A stretch of 64,000 bases of DNA, taken from assembly GCF_964340395.1 (NCBI RefSeq), contig NC_135551.1, positions 248,001 through 312,000 of the forward strand. Reading direction: 5' to 3'. Source of the stretch: Glandiceps talaboti (Eukaryota > Hemichordata > Enteropneusta > Spengelidae). The notes beneath the pieces were generated by a model that saw nothing but the letters and a program-made list of their open reading frames with translations, did no database searches and was not told the origin of the DNA. This document shows positions 1 through 12,288 of this stretch, piece by piece. A program made the translations under genes and the position numbers. Within the stretch, counting starts at the first letter, position 1, and the number at the start of each line of letters is the position of its first letter.

Positions 1-1091
1 CATTTTTCCTAATGAAAGCAGTTTTTATGAAGTTAACTGAGATTTTCAACTCAATTTTCTCAAAAACAGGCAAATTTTAGCACGGTAAAAGTGTGATAAC
101 TTTTGAACCGGTGGACCAATTTCAATAATTTTTTTTTATTTTACTTCACTTTCATAGGATGATAATTGTTTAGTATTGAAATATTGCTATTATGGATCTA
201 AATTTTTCACTGAACTCCCTACTTTAAGTAAACTGCCACTTTTCAAAAGACACTATTGACGTCAAACAAGCAATGTAATATGTGCTATAGTCATAATTCT
301 ACGCATTGGGCGCCCAAATGCATGAAGTGACAAGCGTTTATTCGAAACAGGGTTGTAAACTTCAAATCCAAATTCTGCACCCTTCTACATAATCAGCCAG
401 TCCGCAACGTCCTTATTTGCATACTCTATCCTGATTCGACCAGAAGCTGAAGCTGACCTCATGTGACCGGGCGATTTTCCACAGCAAGCAACAACCCAAG
501 ACGTTCTTGGTACTCACTACAATCTCACTTCAGACCCACTATAAAAATGTGATGTTTTCAGATAACATGTAACTTGTGATTAATTCTATATTGTCGTGCA
601 ATTTGGAGTGACAGTGAACCAGAATTAAGACAACTTGCGTAAGGAAGGCATGCGGTTGAAGTTATGCAAGAGCAGTCTAACTGCGGACTGTGAATCAACC
701 AAATTTTGTTTATTGGCCGACAGTTCACATGTAAAGTTAAACGACATGAACGTGTCTTGCCATTTCCAAAATGCAAATATTTGGCAAGTAAAAATAATTA
801 AAATAATCACAACTTTAATTTGGCTTCAGACTTTGCATTATGTTTTGCGTATCTTTCCCCGTTTTACATGTAAATCCGAAAAGGTTCTCTCGTCATGTCA
901 TCAGTGATCATACCGCGAGGGCCGAGGGGCTGCTTTGAGTACGAGCGAAGTGAGGCATGTTGAGGTATTTTGTTAAGAATTATAATTATTGCGAAATGTC
1001 AAGTACAAGGTTTAAATACAATGGAATGATGAAAAAAAATGGCCGAGTCTGCTGACAGGCGCCGCGCCGGTCACAAGAAACACTGTAAATT
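1..1091. other. Unassigned AT-rich sequence
   Basis: I see no exon, RNA gene or clear repeat here. Short open frames at 558-907 on both strands have no recognisable domain and no plausible splice context. A GC-rich patch at 915-955 (gagggccgaggggc, then gagcgaagtgaggc) looks like repeat debris. An intersectin first-EH-domain exon was looked for here and not found. Confidence 0.5.
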
Positions 1092-1631
1092 CCATCTTTC
1101 TTAGTTTCCGTACGGCGACAACCCCAGGTACCCGGATGCACGAGGGACTAACCCGGAAGCAAGTCGTTGTCAGCCATACGTTACAGTGGTAACATCGTCC
1201 GAGAAATCGCTGCGTTCAGAGTGTCATTATTCACAGAATTGTTGTTTTCGAGTGAAAACGCGTCTTGAATTGTATAAATCTAACAAATGAAGACATGTCA
1301 AGTTATATTTTGAAAGTTGTATCGCTAGTTTGAGACGATTTTCTCGCGTACTATCGAGGCTTACTTGGACTTGGACCTTACTCCAGTTCATCGGGAAGTT
1401 TAGCCAGTCCGATAATTCTTTCTGGTTTAGTTTACAACACTTTTGATCACGCAGATTTTGTTGTTGTGATGAAAAGAAATTAAAAAAAAGATCACTTCAA
1501 CCATTTCGTTGTGTTTTCTTTATGAAAGGTAATAGAACATGAACGAGTGTTACCACTGTAACGTATGGCTGCCAGAATGACTCTCTTTCTGGTACTTGGC
1601 GGGGATTGTCGCCGTCCGGAAACTAAGATGG
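1092..1631. mobile_element. Foldback / MITE-like element with long imperfect inverted repeats
   Basis: The left arm (about 1092-1194) and right arm (about 1548-1631) are inverted copies of each other. A 24-base block at 1171-1194 matches the reverse complement of 1548-1571 exactly. The outer parts (catctttcttagtttccg at 1093-1110 and its counterpart near 1600-1631) match with a few differences. About 350 bp of AT-rich sequence lies between the arms. There is no coding capacity. This fits a non-autonomous DNA transposon; target-site duplications were not resolved. Confidence 0.6.
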
Positions 1632-2910
1632 CGATTAATACATTTCTTCCCTATATATATCTACTCAACTTGTACAAGTTGAATGTTGTTGACTTGGTAA
1701 ATTTGTTAGAAAATTGAAATTCAAATTGCCTCAAAATTATGTTAGATCCCTAGTTTATTTCATTCATCATTAAAATTTCCCAGGGTTAAAGCTGTAAGAC
1801 AATGGAATTATTTATAGCCAACCTCAAAATCATCTTTTTTTTTCTTTTTCTTGTGTGCATTTCCCAGTCATTTTTTTTCTGAGATTTTGTGCAATTTTTC
1901 ATAACAGTAGATTTTTGTTATAAAATGGTGACTATGGTATAAAAGTACAATACATTACCAACTTCTGTGTAAAATGTGTTTTACAGTGAGACATCATATG
2001 AACCACTAACCACTTTATTGCATCGCTAAAACAAAACTGCATAGTGAAGAGCTGAAGAACTGAACCACTTCTACGTGTCACCAAAATAAAAAATAAAATT
2101 AAAAAAAAAACAGCGGCGCTATTCTGACCGATAGGTCGCTTGTTTGTTTTTTCATTGCATTTGATTTACACTTTTAGTATTTAGTACATGGAATTCCAGT
2201 TAATCATGGTACAACTGTAATTGTTTCTGGTACAAGGAGGTTCAGTAGTTCAAACAAAGACTATAAATTTTGCCCACTTGTGAATTTCTCAACTGACTGC
2301 CTAAATCGCAAAAACCCTCTCATAGGTAATTGTATATCCATAATCATATATCATTGAAAGCACTTTAGAGCCAAAGTGATGATGAACCTTAATAACCAAT
2401 CCTAACATCATTTATTTGATGATACTGTACAGCCTGAGTAATACCAACAACTTTCCGTGTTTTATTACTCTTACCAGACAAGAGAGATGATATTAGGTCA
2501 GATGCAGTCAATAAGCCTTAGCTGTTCTTGCAAAAAGCTGTTCTTACGCATTTTTCAGTGGGCGAGCACAAAGCAAAGAAGGATGAATTGTGGTGTTGAA
2601 TTCCTGATTTTGATACAGTGGGAGGGGAAAAATGTGATTATTGCTGTAAGGTAACACTCATTGTGTACAACAAACTAAATTGTTCATATAATAAAGCACA
2701 AACATTTTCTTGATGGAGAGTGGGTAAATTATTCACAATATTGGGTCGGCAGTTGGATGGTGGGCAAGTTGTAACGCATTGAGAGGGAGGGAGGGAGGGT
2801 AGATATCTTTCATCACTAGTGGGAGGGAACATAAGAACAGCTAACTCCCCCCTCCACACACAATTTTCTGTGAATGACTCTTTTGAAAACATTATTTTTG
2901 GTCTTAAGTA
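1632..2910. other. Unassigned AT-rich sequence
   Basis: There are poly-T and poly-A runs and a short (GGGA)n patch near 2780-2800. The open frames at 2457-2654 (+) and 2638-3078 (-) have no recognisable domains. No intersectin exon was found. Confidence 0.4.
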
Positions 2911-4901
2911 GTGTGCGAAATTAACGCTGGTCCGAGACCAACAGTTTTCAGCCAGGACCAAGAGTTTCTGAGCACTGCTGGTCCTTCTGACCAACAGCTC
3001 TATGGAATGTAGTAGTAGGGAGATTGTTATGACATCAAAGGCATACAACTTGTCCTGTGGCAATAAACATGTTATCAACGTACAACTAACCTATACAACA
3101 TATACAAGCTGCAGAATTAAGACTAAATGTTGCGTCGTGTAAGTCATCTTTTTCCAACAATTCTAAGGGCCCTTTGTGCTTAGTACCAACAATTTTAGAC
3201 ATTCTAATTTAATCACTCACGGCCAATCAGAGGGCCATAAAGTCGCAGTTGAACACACACACAACAGAAATCAACCTCCCGGACAGAATGCAGCAGAGGT
3301 ATTGCTTCAGAAACTAAATGAATCTGTATTCAACAAAAGCGTCCTAACGAGTGGTGACGAGTAGCTACCAGTAGTTACTATGTACTACGGCCACGGTGAA
3401 TATTCATGTCTCAACGCAAATTCGTGTACTTTAGGTTGTAGACAATAAAAGTAAACACCTATTGTCCGTTATTCATGACCCCAAACTGCGATCATTTACA
3501 CGTAGTCTTCATTGTGAAAAAATCACGAAACTAAAAGATTTTCTTTCCTGTGCAAATCAGTTTCATGCTTACTTTTTTCAATGTTCTTCATTCGATGCCT
3601 TCTATGGCATTCGTACAGTCGGCTAGTCAACTAAGTGTTTCAGATATATTTAGGTGTTTGCCTAACATGTCTTGCCTAAAACTACCTTTAAGAAGAAATT
3701 TTATTCAAAACGTCGGATTTGACATGTATTTATTCGGACTGTCTCACAAGTTCCTTATCATTTCTCGGCTAGTCAACAAACATGTCGACCATTTTCGTCT
3801 GGCTGGTGAACGGGTGCGGTGCATTGATCGTGTTAGATTCGAGTCGCAGGATTCGTCAGTCGAATTCGAACATTGTCCACAAAACAAATTAAAAACTAAA
3901 GTGTATCTCGCATTAATATATCGTTTGATTTGACTGATTTAGAAGTCACCTAAAAACATTTTGTTTCTTCAAAATTTTGAGGAAAAACGTCATTTATATA
4001 AATGAAATTTCACGCTACGAATAACTGAATATGTTCATCACTTGCGTCTCTATGTTTATCTACCAAAGTCACGCCACGTGTTGCCGAACATTACGATTTC
4101 TCAACTCAACCCCATCATTTAGGAATGTTGCTGTACTGAGAAACATAATAAATTAGTTGTTGTTTTAGAATATATAAAACAAATCTCGTTTATCGACGAT
4201 ATAAAAGTCAAAACTGCACTTCCGCAACCCGGAAATTCAACTGCATTTCTTTGCCTATGGAAGTAGAACCCTACTTCTACTTCCATGCTTTGCCCTACCA
4301 TGGCCGCCAAGCGTGAGCTTGTAAGTTGAAGTTGTAGTGTTAGTTTGTTGACCGTGCAAAAAACAAAGTCTAACCGCGATTGATGCTTTGAGACTCACTC
4401 AATTGTACGATAATCTTCCTCAAAGATTTACTGTTAACCCAGGACTGATACAATATTACATTCATGCGTCCATCACAAATTTCGAAATCGATGCAGTTTC
4501 TACATACCGTCATGTACGTTGTATATTGAAACTTTGATTTTGTGCATATGTAATTGTTTTTTGATGAATATCGCCCATAAACTTGCACTCATAATAACAT
4601 GTACAGTATTAGTATCATCAGCACATTACTGGCTGGAGTACGTGGTTTTCTTTGACAATCGAAAATTATGACAAACTATGACCAAGTACGATAGAAGACG
4701 ACGTCATCATTGGAAACATGGAAGGTGAGAACATGGATGTATTAGTGAGAATCACTATCTATTGCGTGTTGGCGATAAAAATTATGTGTATCTACGCTCA
4801 AAGACGACATGTGAAGGACCAACAGTTTTCCATCAGGACCAGCAGCTTAAATCTCTGTTGGTCCTTTTGACCAGGACCTTTTTTGTGTTAATTTCACACA
4901 C
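2911..4901. mobile_element. TIR element carrying a second, Harbinger-like sequence
   Basis: The ends are inverted. Positions 2911-2927 read GTGTGCGAAATTAACGC, and the reverse complement of about 4885-4901 reads GTGTGTGAAATTAACAC (15 of 17 match). Inside each end are further inverted blocks built on ggaccaacag and ggtcct. The interior 3340-4812 is a diverged copy of the sequence inside the element at 51944-53571. The frame at 3550-3933 is not recognised and is broken in the other copy. I infer a non-autonomous DNA transposon that captured, or was hit by, a second element. Confidence 0.55.
3340..4812. mobile_element. Harbinger-like element, copy 1 (end-truncated)
   Basis: This is collinear with 51990-53412 over about 1.4 kb, with small indels. 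Shared landmarks are the gagtagctac boxes near the left end, the tataaaag box, and the segment ATGGCCGCCAAGCGTGAGCTT followed by gtaagt (4300-4326 here). Both outermost TIR segments present in copy 2 are missing. No transposase was seen. Confidence 0.6.
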
Positions 4902-5307
4902 AGGTTTTAAGCAACCTATAATTAATGAAAACCACAAATCTGCAAGTTGGCTGCACATGTTAGGTGGGACTTTTATTGGCTACATCTTTTGAATCAACAT
5001 CTATGTCATATCATGACACATGTACTCAAGTTGTTTTTTCAGCAAGAGATTTTGATATTTGGTGGGTCCATTACTAGTTGGGGAATTGTTCAAATGAAAA
5101 TGATCGCATCAGAAATGTGCATTTTATGTTTCAAAATGTGATTTGTTGTATTACAAAATGCTTTGACTTCAGCCTGGAAATGAAATTTTCTTGTTTTATT
5201 GATGCAATGAAATCATGAAATCTTTTATGGGCTACTTCACATATCAATGTCAATGGCGTAAAGGTTAACATCTGTTAAAGGTTGCTTGGCAACCTAAGCC
5301 TGTTTTT
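4902..5307. repeat. Fragment of Helentron-like family 1, otherwise unassigned
   Basis: Positions 5041-5150 match the internal unique part of family 1 (gatatttggtgggtccatta, then gaaattgttcaaat). The rest is unassigned AT-rich DNA with a short palindrome near 5281 (gttgcttggcaac). Confidence 0.5.
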
Positions 5308-6460
5308 AGCACAGCTGAATTAAATCTTAGACACTATGATTAAAACAGGTTCTTATAAATGCACAATCCTTAGGCATTCCAAAAAAACAGTTTGTACAAA
5401 GAATAAGAAGTCACACATTTTATGGGGAAAGAAAAATAGAGTCATATCAAGACCTCCATGATCATACTGTGTTTGGCAGGTTAAATTTCCTGCATGTACC
5501 GATTGCCATGATATTTGATGGGTGTATTACCTTGGGTGTCTAGTTGGGAAATTGTTCAAATCAAAATGATCTTACTACCTGGAGTGTGATTTGGGTCAAA
5601 AAATGTAATTTTTGGTCACAAAACTTACTCAAAAACTATAGGGCAGATGGGTCTGAAATTTGGTGGGAACATTCTTAGGAGTGTTTAAGCATTCAAAAAA
5701 TGTTTGCAAATGTGCCTAGCAACAAGACCATGCCCATAGCAACAGCCAAACTGGTGAGGTATTTCACAGAGATAACCACTGGGATTAAAAGACAATTGAA
5801 TAAGCATTCAGAAAATGTATGTAAATTTGCCTAGCAACAAGACCACGCCCATAGCAACAGCCAAATGGTCAGATATATTGCAACGATAACGGATTAATAG
5901 ATAATTGAATGAACATTCCAAAAATGTATGTAATTTGCCTAGCAACAAGACCACGCCCATAGCAACAACAAAATAGTTGCAAAAATAACAATAGGAATTG
6001 ATAGACAAAAGAATAACCATTCAAAAAAAATATATGCAAATGTGCTTAGGAACATGACCACGCCCATAGCAACAGCCAAATGATCACATATTTTGCAAAT
6101 ATAACACACACAAATGAATAAACATTCAAAAAATGTATGCAAATGTGCCTAGCAACAAGACCACGCCCATAGCAACAGCCAAATGATCACATATATTGCA
6201 AAGATAACACAGATTTATAGACAAATGAATAAACATTCAAAAATGTATGCAAATGTGCCTAGCATCAAGACCATGCCCATAGCAAAAGCCAAGTGATCAC
6301 ATATATTGCAAAGATAACAAGGATAAATAGACAAATGCATAAAAATTCAATAATGTATGGATAATCATTCAGCAAATGAACTTCTATACCCAGTATGGAT
6401 CAGCATATGGGAAAACATTTTTAAAAACTGTACAGTTGTGCTACAACGCCATTGGTGCTG
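5308..6460 (+). mobile_element. Helentron-like (HINE-type) family 1, copy A
   Basis: It starts after a T run at AGCACAGCTGAATTAA and ends with the family-1 terminus (acagttgtgctacaa, then gccattggtgctg) at about 6460. The middle holds about six tandem units of 103-115 bp, each with the motif cctagcaacaagaccacgcc-catagcaacagcc. The 5' hairpin and TG microsatellite seen in other copies are degraded here. It is non-coding. Frames crossing the units (5808-6142, minus) are artefacts of the repeat. Confidence 0.65.
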
Positions 6461-6949
6461 TTTTTTAAAACGTGGGTTAAAATTATGCTGTCGGACATGA
6501 AAAAGTCCCAGAATCAATGGGAAGGACTTGATCCCACCGCTGCCACCATATTTATAGTTTTAAAGATATTGGTTATTTCCCACAACTAACACCACTGGGA
6601 TTTTGTGTGAAGGCACTGCAAGAATCAGTACCTGCATTTGGATCAAATTGGCTGAGCTGAAGGCCAGAACAGCTACATATATAAGAGTTGAGTTTTTGTC
6701 CACTGCTTGGCGTTGGATGATTTGTGCAATGTCTGGCAACTATGTGGATTTTTAGGGTTACATGGTAAACAAAATTCTTGTAGTATTACTTTAAAATCTA
6801 AATGGTTTTCCATGGGATCAATCACCGCTTTTGAGTTAGTTCATCATGTTGTAATTTCTTATGACTGGATATGACTGGAGATAAGATACATTGATTTAGG
6901 AGTCAAAACACAAGGTCATGTGACAATGCAGAGTTAAGGCAGGTGTTTA
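6461..6949. other. Unassigned
   Basis: No exon or recognised repeat was seen. This is moderately AT-rich spacer between two mobile elements. Confidence 0.4.
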
Positions 6950-8132
6950 CAGTGTTTCCGCTGCCCACTCGCCAAATCGCAAAATGCGAATAAAATCTGC
7001 ATTTGGCGAGGATATTTTTGATACAATTAGCCAAAATTGCGAAGCCAATTTAGAATAGGGCACCAGAAAATATATGCATAATGCTATTGTCGCAGCTTGG
7101 AATATCCGTAATTTAAACTACATTGTATTACATTTAGAAGGAAGTGTACACATTGTGCGTTCCTCAAAAGTTAAACAAATCATAAAATTGTTATATCAGC
7201 AATGCAAATAAACGTCCCATCCAACAAACTTGTAAGTTCCGTTGTGTAAAACTTTCAGCATCTGATCATGTGATCCTTCCTTGTAAAATTTGATCAAGTA
7301 ATTCGTCACATGCAAGGGGCAATGGAAGATGAGTCGTCTTTATTACCAGGCCCTTCCACTATGCAGGAGAACTGTTAACTCGTAATACACGAAGATATCC
7401 GTTTATTCTTGAATGATACATAACGTGTTCACCTCAGACGAAGAGCATGGTGTAGTGAACAGTAAATTCACGTAATGCGTTCGATCTAGTAAGGAAGCTC
7501 AAAAAGAAAAAGTTTCATCAGTTTTAGTGAGAATGAAATGGTAACATGGCAGTTTGAATTTATCTAAGTGAAGTTTTCAGCATAGACTGTCCAACGATGT
7601 GGTCCATTTGATCATCGCTTCACTCGTGAGGGAAGATGCTTTGCCGTAATGGCTGTGCTATCGATGGGAAATCCTTTCTAACCATAGCTGTTAATAAGTA
7701 ACCAATCACGTGGATAAGTAATGATAATATCGCATAGTTTCTAAACCACCCAAGACGTGCTTCTCCACGTCAGGAAATGGTCAAGGGGCACATGAAACCT
7801 TTGAAACGTTATGCATACGATGGGTCACATTCAAATTTCACAGGTCACACTGCACATTGAGATTTAGAAAATAGTAATGAGAACTGAGTAAAACCTAGAT
7901 GTTTGGTGCTACAACTTCGAAGCAAAGATGAGAACCGTACGTTTGCCAACATGACATGAAAAATGTATGTAGATAAACAGAGTAAAAACATGCAAGTTTG
8001 CGTCATAGTCTTTATTTATTAGGTTCATTTTTATTGCCAAAGTTTGGCTAATTGAAAGTCTGGTTTGGATAATAAATTTTTAGGCAAATTAGCCAAATTG
8101 CTAGTAAATTTTTTGACCCAGAGGAAACACTG
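6950..8132. mobile_element. hAT-like non-autonomous element (CAGTGTTTCC ends)
   Basis: It is bounded by perfect 10-bp inverted ends, CAGTGTTTCC at 6950-6959 and GGAAACACTG at 8123-8132. Subterminal inverted blocks are built on cgccaaat and ttagccaaa. The flanks share only TTTA, so no clean 8-bp duplication is visible. The interior (about 7370-7970) is the inverted counterpart of 18715-19900 in the element at 18438-20592. There is no transposase frame. The hAT-like label rests on the CAGTG terminus alone. Confidence 0.6.
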
Positions 8133-8199
8133 TTTATCAACTCTCTAGGCTTCCATGTAAAATGTCCCCCATTGTTTACTAGGGCTAGTAATGATTTTT

Positions 8200-8264
8200 A
8201 GCACAACTGAACTGAGCTTCAGTAGTGCTTTAGGGATCGCCAGGTGTCTGTCTGTCTGTCTGTC

Positions 8265-8340
<76 letters not shown>

Positions 8341-9567
8341 CAACTTAAAGTCAAAAACTGCTGAACCGACTGCTATGATATTTGGTGGGTCCATTACCTT
8401 GGGTGTCTAGTTGGGAAATTGTTCAAATAAAAATGATATTCTTACCACCTGTTTGTGATTTGGGTCAAAAAATGTGATTTTTGGTCAAAAAACTTAAACT
8501 CAAAAACTACTGCAGATTGGGCTGAAATTTGGGTGAAACATTCTTCAGGTTGTTTTTACTAAGAATTGTTCATGACATGATGGTCCCATCAATGATATGC
8601 AAATTAGTAATTGGAGATACAACTTGGTGTTGTTATACTCAAGAAACAGTATGCGTGGAGTGTAAGTGTTAAGCAATATATTTTGAGATATTTTTAGATT
8701 GGGCTAAAATTTAATGGGAATGCATCTAGGGGTGTATAAATGAAGAAATGATTTTATCAGTAATATGCAAATTAGGTGAAAAAATGTGAATGTTAGTTAA
8801 AACTTATATCTCATAAAGTACTTGGTCAATGAGACTGAAACTTGGTGAGATGTTTCTAGAAGTGTTATGTTGCAGATTTTCTTCAAAACATTTTGATACA
8901 ATTGGCCCTACCAACCATGACCATGCCCTTAGCAACAACCAAATGGCAGTATATTTTGGTCAGATAACAAGGTTATCTGGTAGGCAAGTGAGTAAACATT
9001 CAAAAAGTGTATGCAAATACCCGTAGTAACTTTGACCATACCCATAGCAACAGCCAAACAATGGTGTATTTCACAAACATAACACCAGGGATTCTTAGAC
9101 AAGTGAACAAACATTCAAAAAGTGTATGCAAATATGCCTAACAACAAGACCACACTCATGACAACAGCCAAATGATCACATATATTGCAAAGATAACGGA
9201 TTAATAGACAAGTGGTTAAACATTTAAAAAATGTATGTAAATATACCTAGCAACAAGACCATGCCCATAGCAACAGCCAAATGATCGCGTTCATTGTAAA
9301 GATAACAGGGATTATTAGACAAATGAATAAAGATGACACCCATAGCAACAGTCAAATGATCATATGTATTGCAAAGATAACATTAGAGATTCATAGACAA
9401 GTGAACAAACATTCAAAAAATGTATATAGATTTGTCTTGTAACATGACCACACCCATAGCAACAGCCAAATGATCATGTATAATGCAACGATAACAACAG
9501 GGTTGGATTGGCAACTGGATAGTCATTCAGCAAATGAACACCTATACCTAGAATGGATCAACATGTG
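8200..9567 (+). mobile_element. Helentron-like family 1, copy B
   Basis: The 5' end is a hairpin, agcacaactgaac-tgag-cttcagtagtgct, right after tttt. A (TCTG)n(TG)n microsatellite follows (8247-8337), then about 500 bp of family-specific sequence and about six 105-115-bp units with the motif catagcaacagccaaatgat. The 3' terminus is missing. The copy stops near atggatcaacatgtgc, where the 38-bp array begins. Confidence 0.7.
8245..8338. repeat. (TCTG)n(TG)n microsatellite
   Basis: Five TCTG units are followed by a long uninterrupted TG run. It occupies the position of the internal microsatellite of Helentron-like family 1. Poly-His/Thr frames across it are artefacts. Confidence 0.9.
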
Positions 9568-10411
9568 CACTCACTAATTTATACACCTGGCCCTTAGGTT
9601 TCATACACTCACTAATTTATACACCTGACCCTTATGTTTCATACACTCACTAATTTACACACCTGACCCTTAGGTTTCATACACTCACTAATTTATACAC
9701 TTGGCCCTTAGGTTTCATACACTCACTAATTTATACACTTGGCCCTTAGGTTTCATACACTCACTGACCCTTAGGTTTCATACACTCACTGACCCTTAGG
9801 TTTCATACACTCACTAATTTATACACTTAGCCCCTAGGTTTCATACACTCACTAATTTACACACCTGACCCTTAGGTTTCATACACTCACTAATTTATAC
9901 ACCTGACCCTTAGGTTTCATACACTCACTAATTTATACACCTGACCCTTAGGTTTCATACACTCACTAATTTATACACCTGACCCTTAGGTTTCATACAC
10001 TCACTAATTTATACACCTGACCCTTAGGTTTCATACACTCACTGATTTATACACCTGACCCATAGGTTTCATACACTCACAAATTTATACACCAGACCCT
10101 TAGGTTTCATACACTCACCAATTTATACACCTGACCCTTTAGGTTTCATACACTCACTAATTTATACACCTGACCCTTAGGTTTCATACACTCACTAATT
10201 TATACACCTGACCCTTAGGTTTCATACACTCACTAATATACACCTGACCCTTAGGTTTCATACACTCACTAATTTATACACCTGACTCTTAGGTTTCATA
10301 CATTCACTAATTTATACACCTGACCCTTAGGTTTCATACACTCACAAATTTATACACCTGACCCTTAGGTTTCATACACTCACTAATTTATACACCTGGC
10401 CCTTAGGTTTC
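9568..10411. repeat. 38-bp tandem array, about 22 copies
   Basis: The unit is actcactaatttatacacc plus tgacccttaggtttcatac. Most copies differ by single bases. Two copies lack the aatttatacac segment. The array begins where Helentron-like copy B is truncated, so array growth or a rearrangement probably removed the 3' end of that element. Confidence 0.9.
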
Positions 10412-10469
10412 ATTTTGTTTGTATTCCTATATACATGTACATGTGAATCAATGTGTTGCCATGGTTATT

Positions 10470-12288
10470 AGTCGCGGGGACTTATGAATTGGGTTCCGTC
10501 TGTCCGTGTCTGTGTGCGTGCGTGCGTCGGTCCGTCCGTCTGCAGCCGTTTCTTGGAGATGCCTGGACAGATTTTTTTCAAACTTGGTACAGGGACAACA
10601 TACTATGGCATACATATGCACGTCAATTTGTTTTATGATACGATCCAATATGGCTGCCTAGCAGCCATTTTGTTTGCGAATTTTCCCTGTCCAAAGCCAT
10701 AACTCAGACATGCGTGAACAGATCTCATTCAAAGTTGCTATTAGGACAGTGTTATATGACATACATGTGCATATTCATTGTTGTCGTGATACGATCCAAT
10801 ATGGCTGCCTGGCAGCCAATTTGTTAGTCCCCGCCGGACAAAGTCCAGGACGGGGACTTATGGATTGGGTTCCGTCTGTCCGTGCGTGCGTGCGTGTGTG
10901 CGTCCGTCCGTCCGTCCGTCCGCCCGCCCGCAGCCGTTTCTTGGAGATGCCTGGACCGATTTTTTTCAAACTTGGTACAGGGGTGACATACAATGGCATA
11001 CATATGCGTGTCAATTTGTTTCATGATACGATCCAATATGGCCGCCTAGCAGCCATTTTGTTTGCAAATTTTCCCTGTTTAAAGCCATAACTCAGACATG
11101 CTTGCACAGATCTCATTCAAAGTTGACATTAGGACAGTGTTCTATGACATACATGTGTATATTCATTGTTGTTGTGATACAATCCAATATGGCCACCTGG
11201 CAGCCATTTTGTTTGCGAATTTTCCATGTCCAAAGCCATAACTCAGACATGCTTGAACAGATCTCATTCAAAGTTGGTATTAGGACAGTGTTCTATGACA
11301 TACTTGTGCATATTCATTGTTGTTGTGATACGATTCGATATGGCCGCCTGGCAGCCATTTTGTTTGCAATTTTTCTATGTCCAAAGCCACAACTCAGACA
11401 TGCTTGAACAGATCTCATTCAAAGTTGGTATTAGGACAGTGTTCTATGACATACATGTGCATATTCATTGTTGTTGTGATACGATCCAATATGGCCGCCT
11501 GGCAGCCATTTTGTTTGCGAATTTTCCATGTCCAAAGCCATAACTCAGACATGCTTGAACAGATCTCATTCAAAGTTGGTATTAGGACAGTGTTCTATGA
11601 CATACATGTACATGTGCATATCCATTTTCGTTGTGATACGATCCCCCATACCCGACCCATCCTTTATTGTTGTAGGCATGTTCCATGTCCAACAAGCAGA
11701 CACAACATATCTAAGTCTGTTTGTTTTAGGTTCACAGGTGTTGTTGCGTGATCAGATTAGTGATAATTCCTTAAAACCCAATTATAGCAGGGACTATGTC
11801 ATTCTCAATGACTTGTTTGCGAATATTCCATGTCCAAAGCCATAACTCAGACATGCTTGAACAGATCTCATTGAAAGTTGGTATTAGCACAGTGTTCTAT
11901 GACATACATGTGCATATCCATTTTCGTCATGATACAATCCGATATGGCTGCCTGGCAGCCATTTTGTTTGCGAATTTTCCATGTCCAAAGCCATAACTCA
12001 GACATGCTTGAACAGATCTCATTCAAAGTTGGTATTAGGATAGTGTTCTGTGACATACAGGTGCATATCCGTTTTCGTCTTGATACAATCCGATATGGCT
12101 GCCTGGCAGCCATTTTGTTGGCGCAGTTTTCATGTCCAAAGCCATAACTCGGACATGCTTGAACAGAGTAGTGATATCAAAAACAACCATATAAGGCCAA
12201 ACAACATTAACCAGGTTTGAAAATGACAACATTAACTGCCAGGTCCTTAAAACCCAATCATAGCGGAGACTATGTCATTCTCAATGAC
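10470..12288 (+). mobile_element. Helentron-like family 2, copy a (host of a nested insertion)
   Basis: It starts at AGTCGCGGGGACTTATG after tggttatt. This is a shortened form of the family-2 5' hairpin. A TCCG/TGCG microsatellite and about 150-bp units (ccatgtccaaagccataact, then atatggctgcctggcagcc) follow. The 3' end reads gactatgtcattctcaatgac followed by TT. A second copy lies inside it (10826-11812). It is non-coding. Apparent proteins of 60-138 aa are frames through the units. Confidence 0.7.
10826..11812 (+). mobile_element. Helentron-like family 2, copy b, nested in copy a
   Basis: It starts AGTCCCCGCCGGAC with the full nested hairpin (agtcccc-gccggac-aaa-gtcc-aggac-ggggact) and a TCCG/TGCG microsatellite at 10876-10932. 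Repeat units at exact 151-bp spacing follow. The 3' end reads gcagggactatg, then the small hairpin gtcatt-ctc-aatgac. TTGTT lies on both sides (10821-10825 and 11813-11817), and outside it the interrupted copy-a unit resumes. This defines the element's boundaries to within a few bases. Confidence 0.75.

Noticed and set aside
3550-3933. 127-codon + strand frame
   Set aside because: It lies inside a repeated Harbinger-like copy. The corresponding region at 52190-52570 is broken by indels and stops, and no domain is recognised.
10674-12147. Overlapping 60-138-residue frames (…MAAWQPFCLRI…)
   Set aside because: These are readings of 151-bp units of Helentron-like family 2. Frames shift between units, with no conserved start or stop. 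The same frames recur at 35229-35761.
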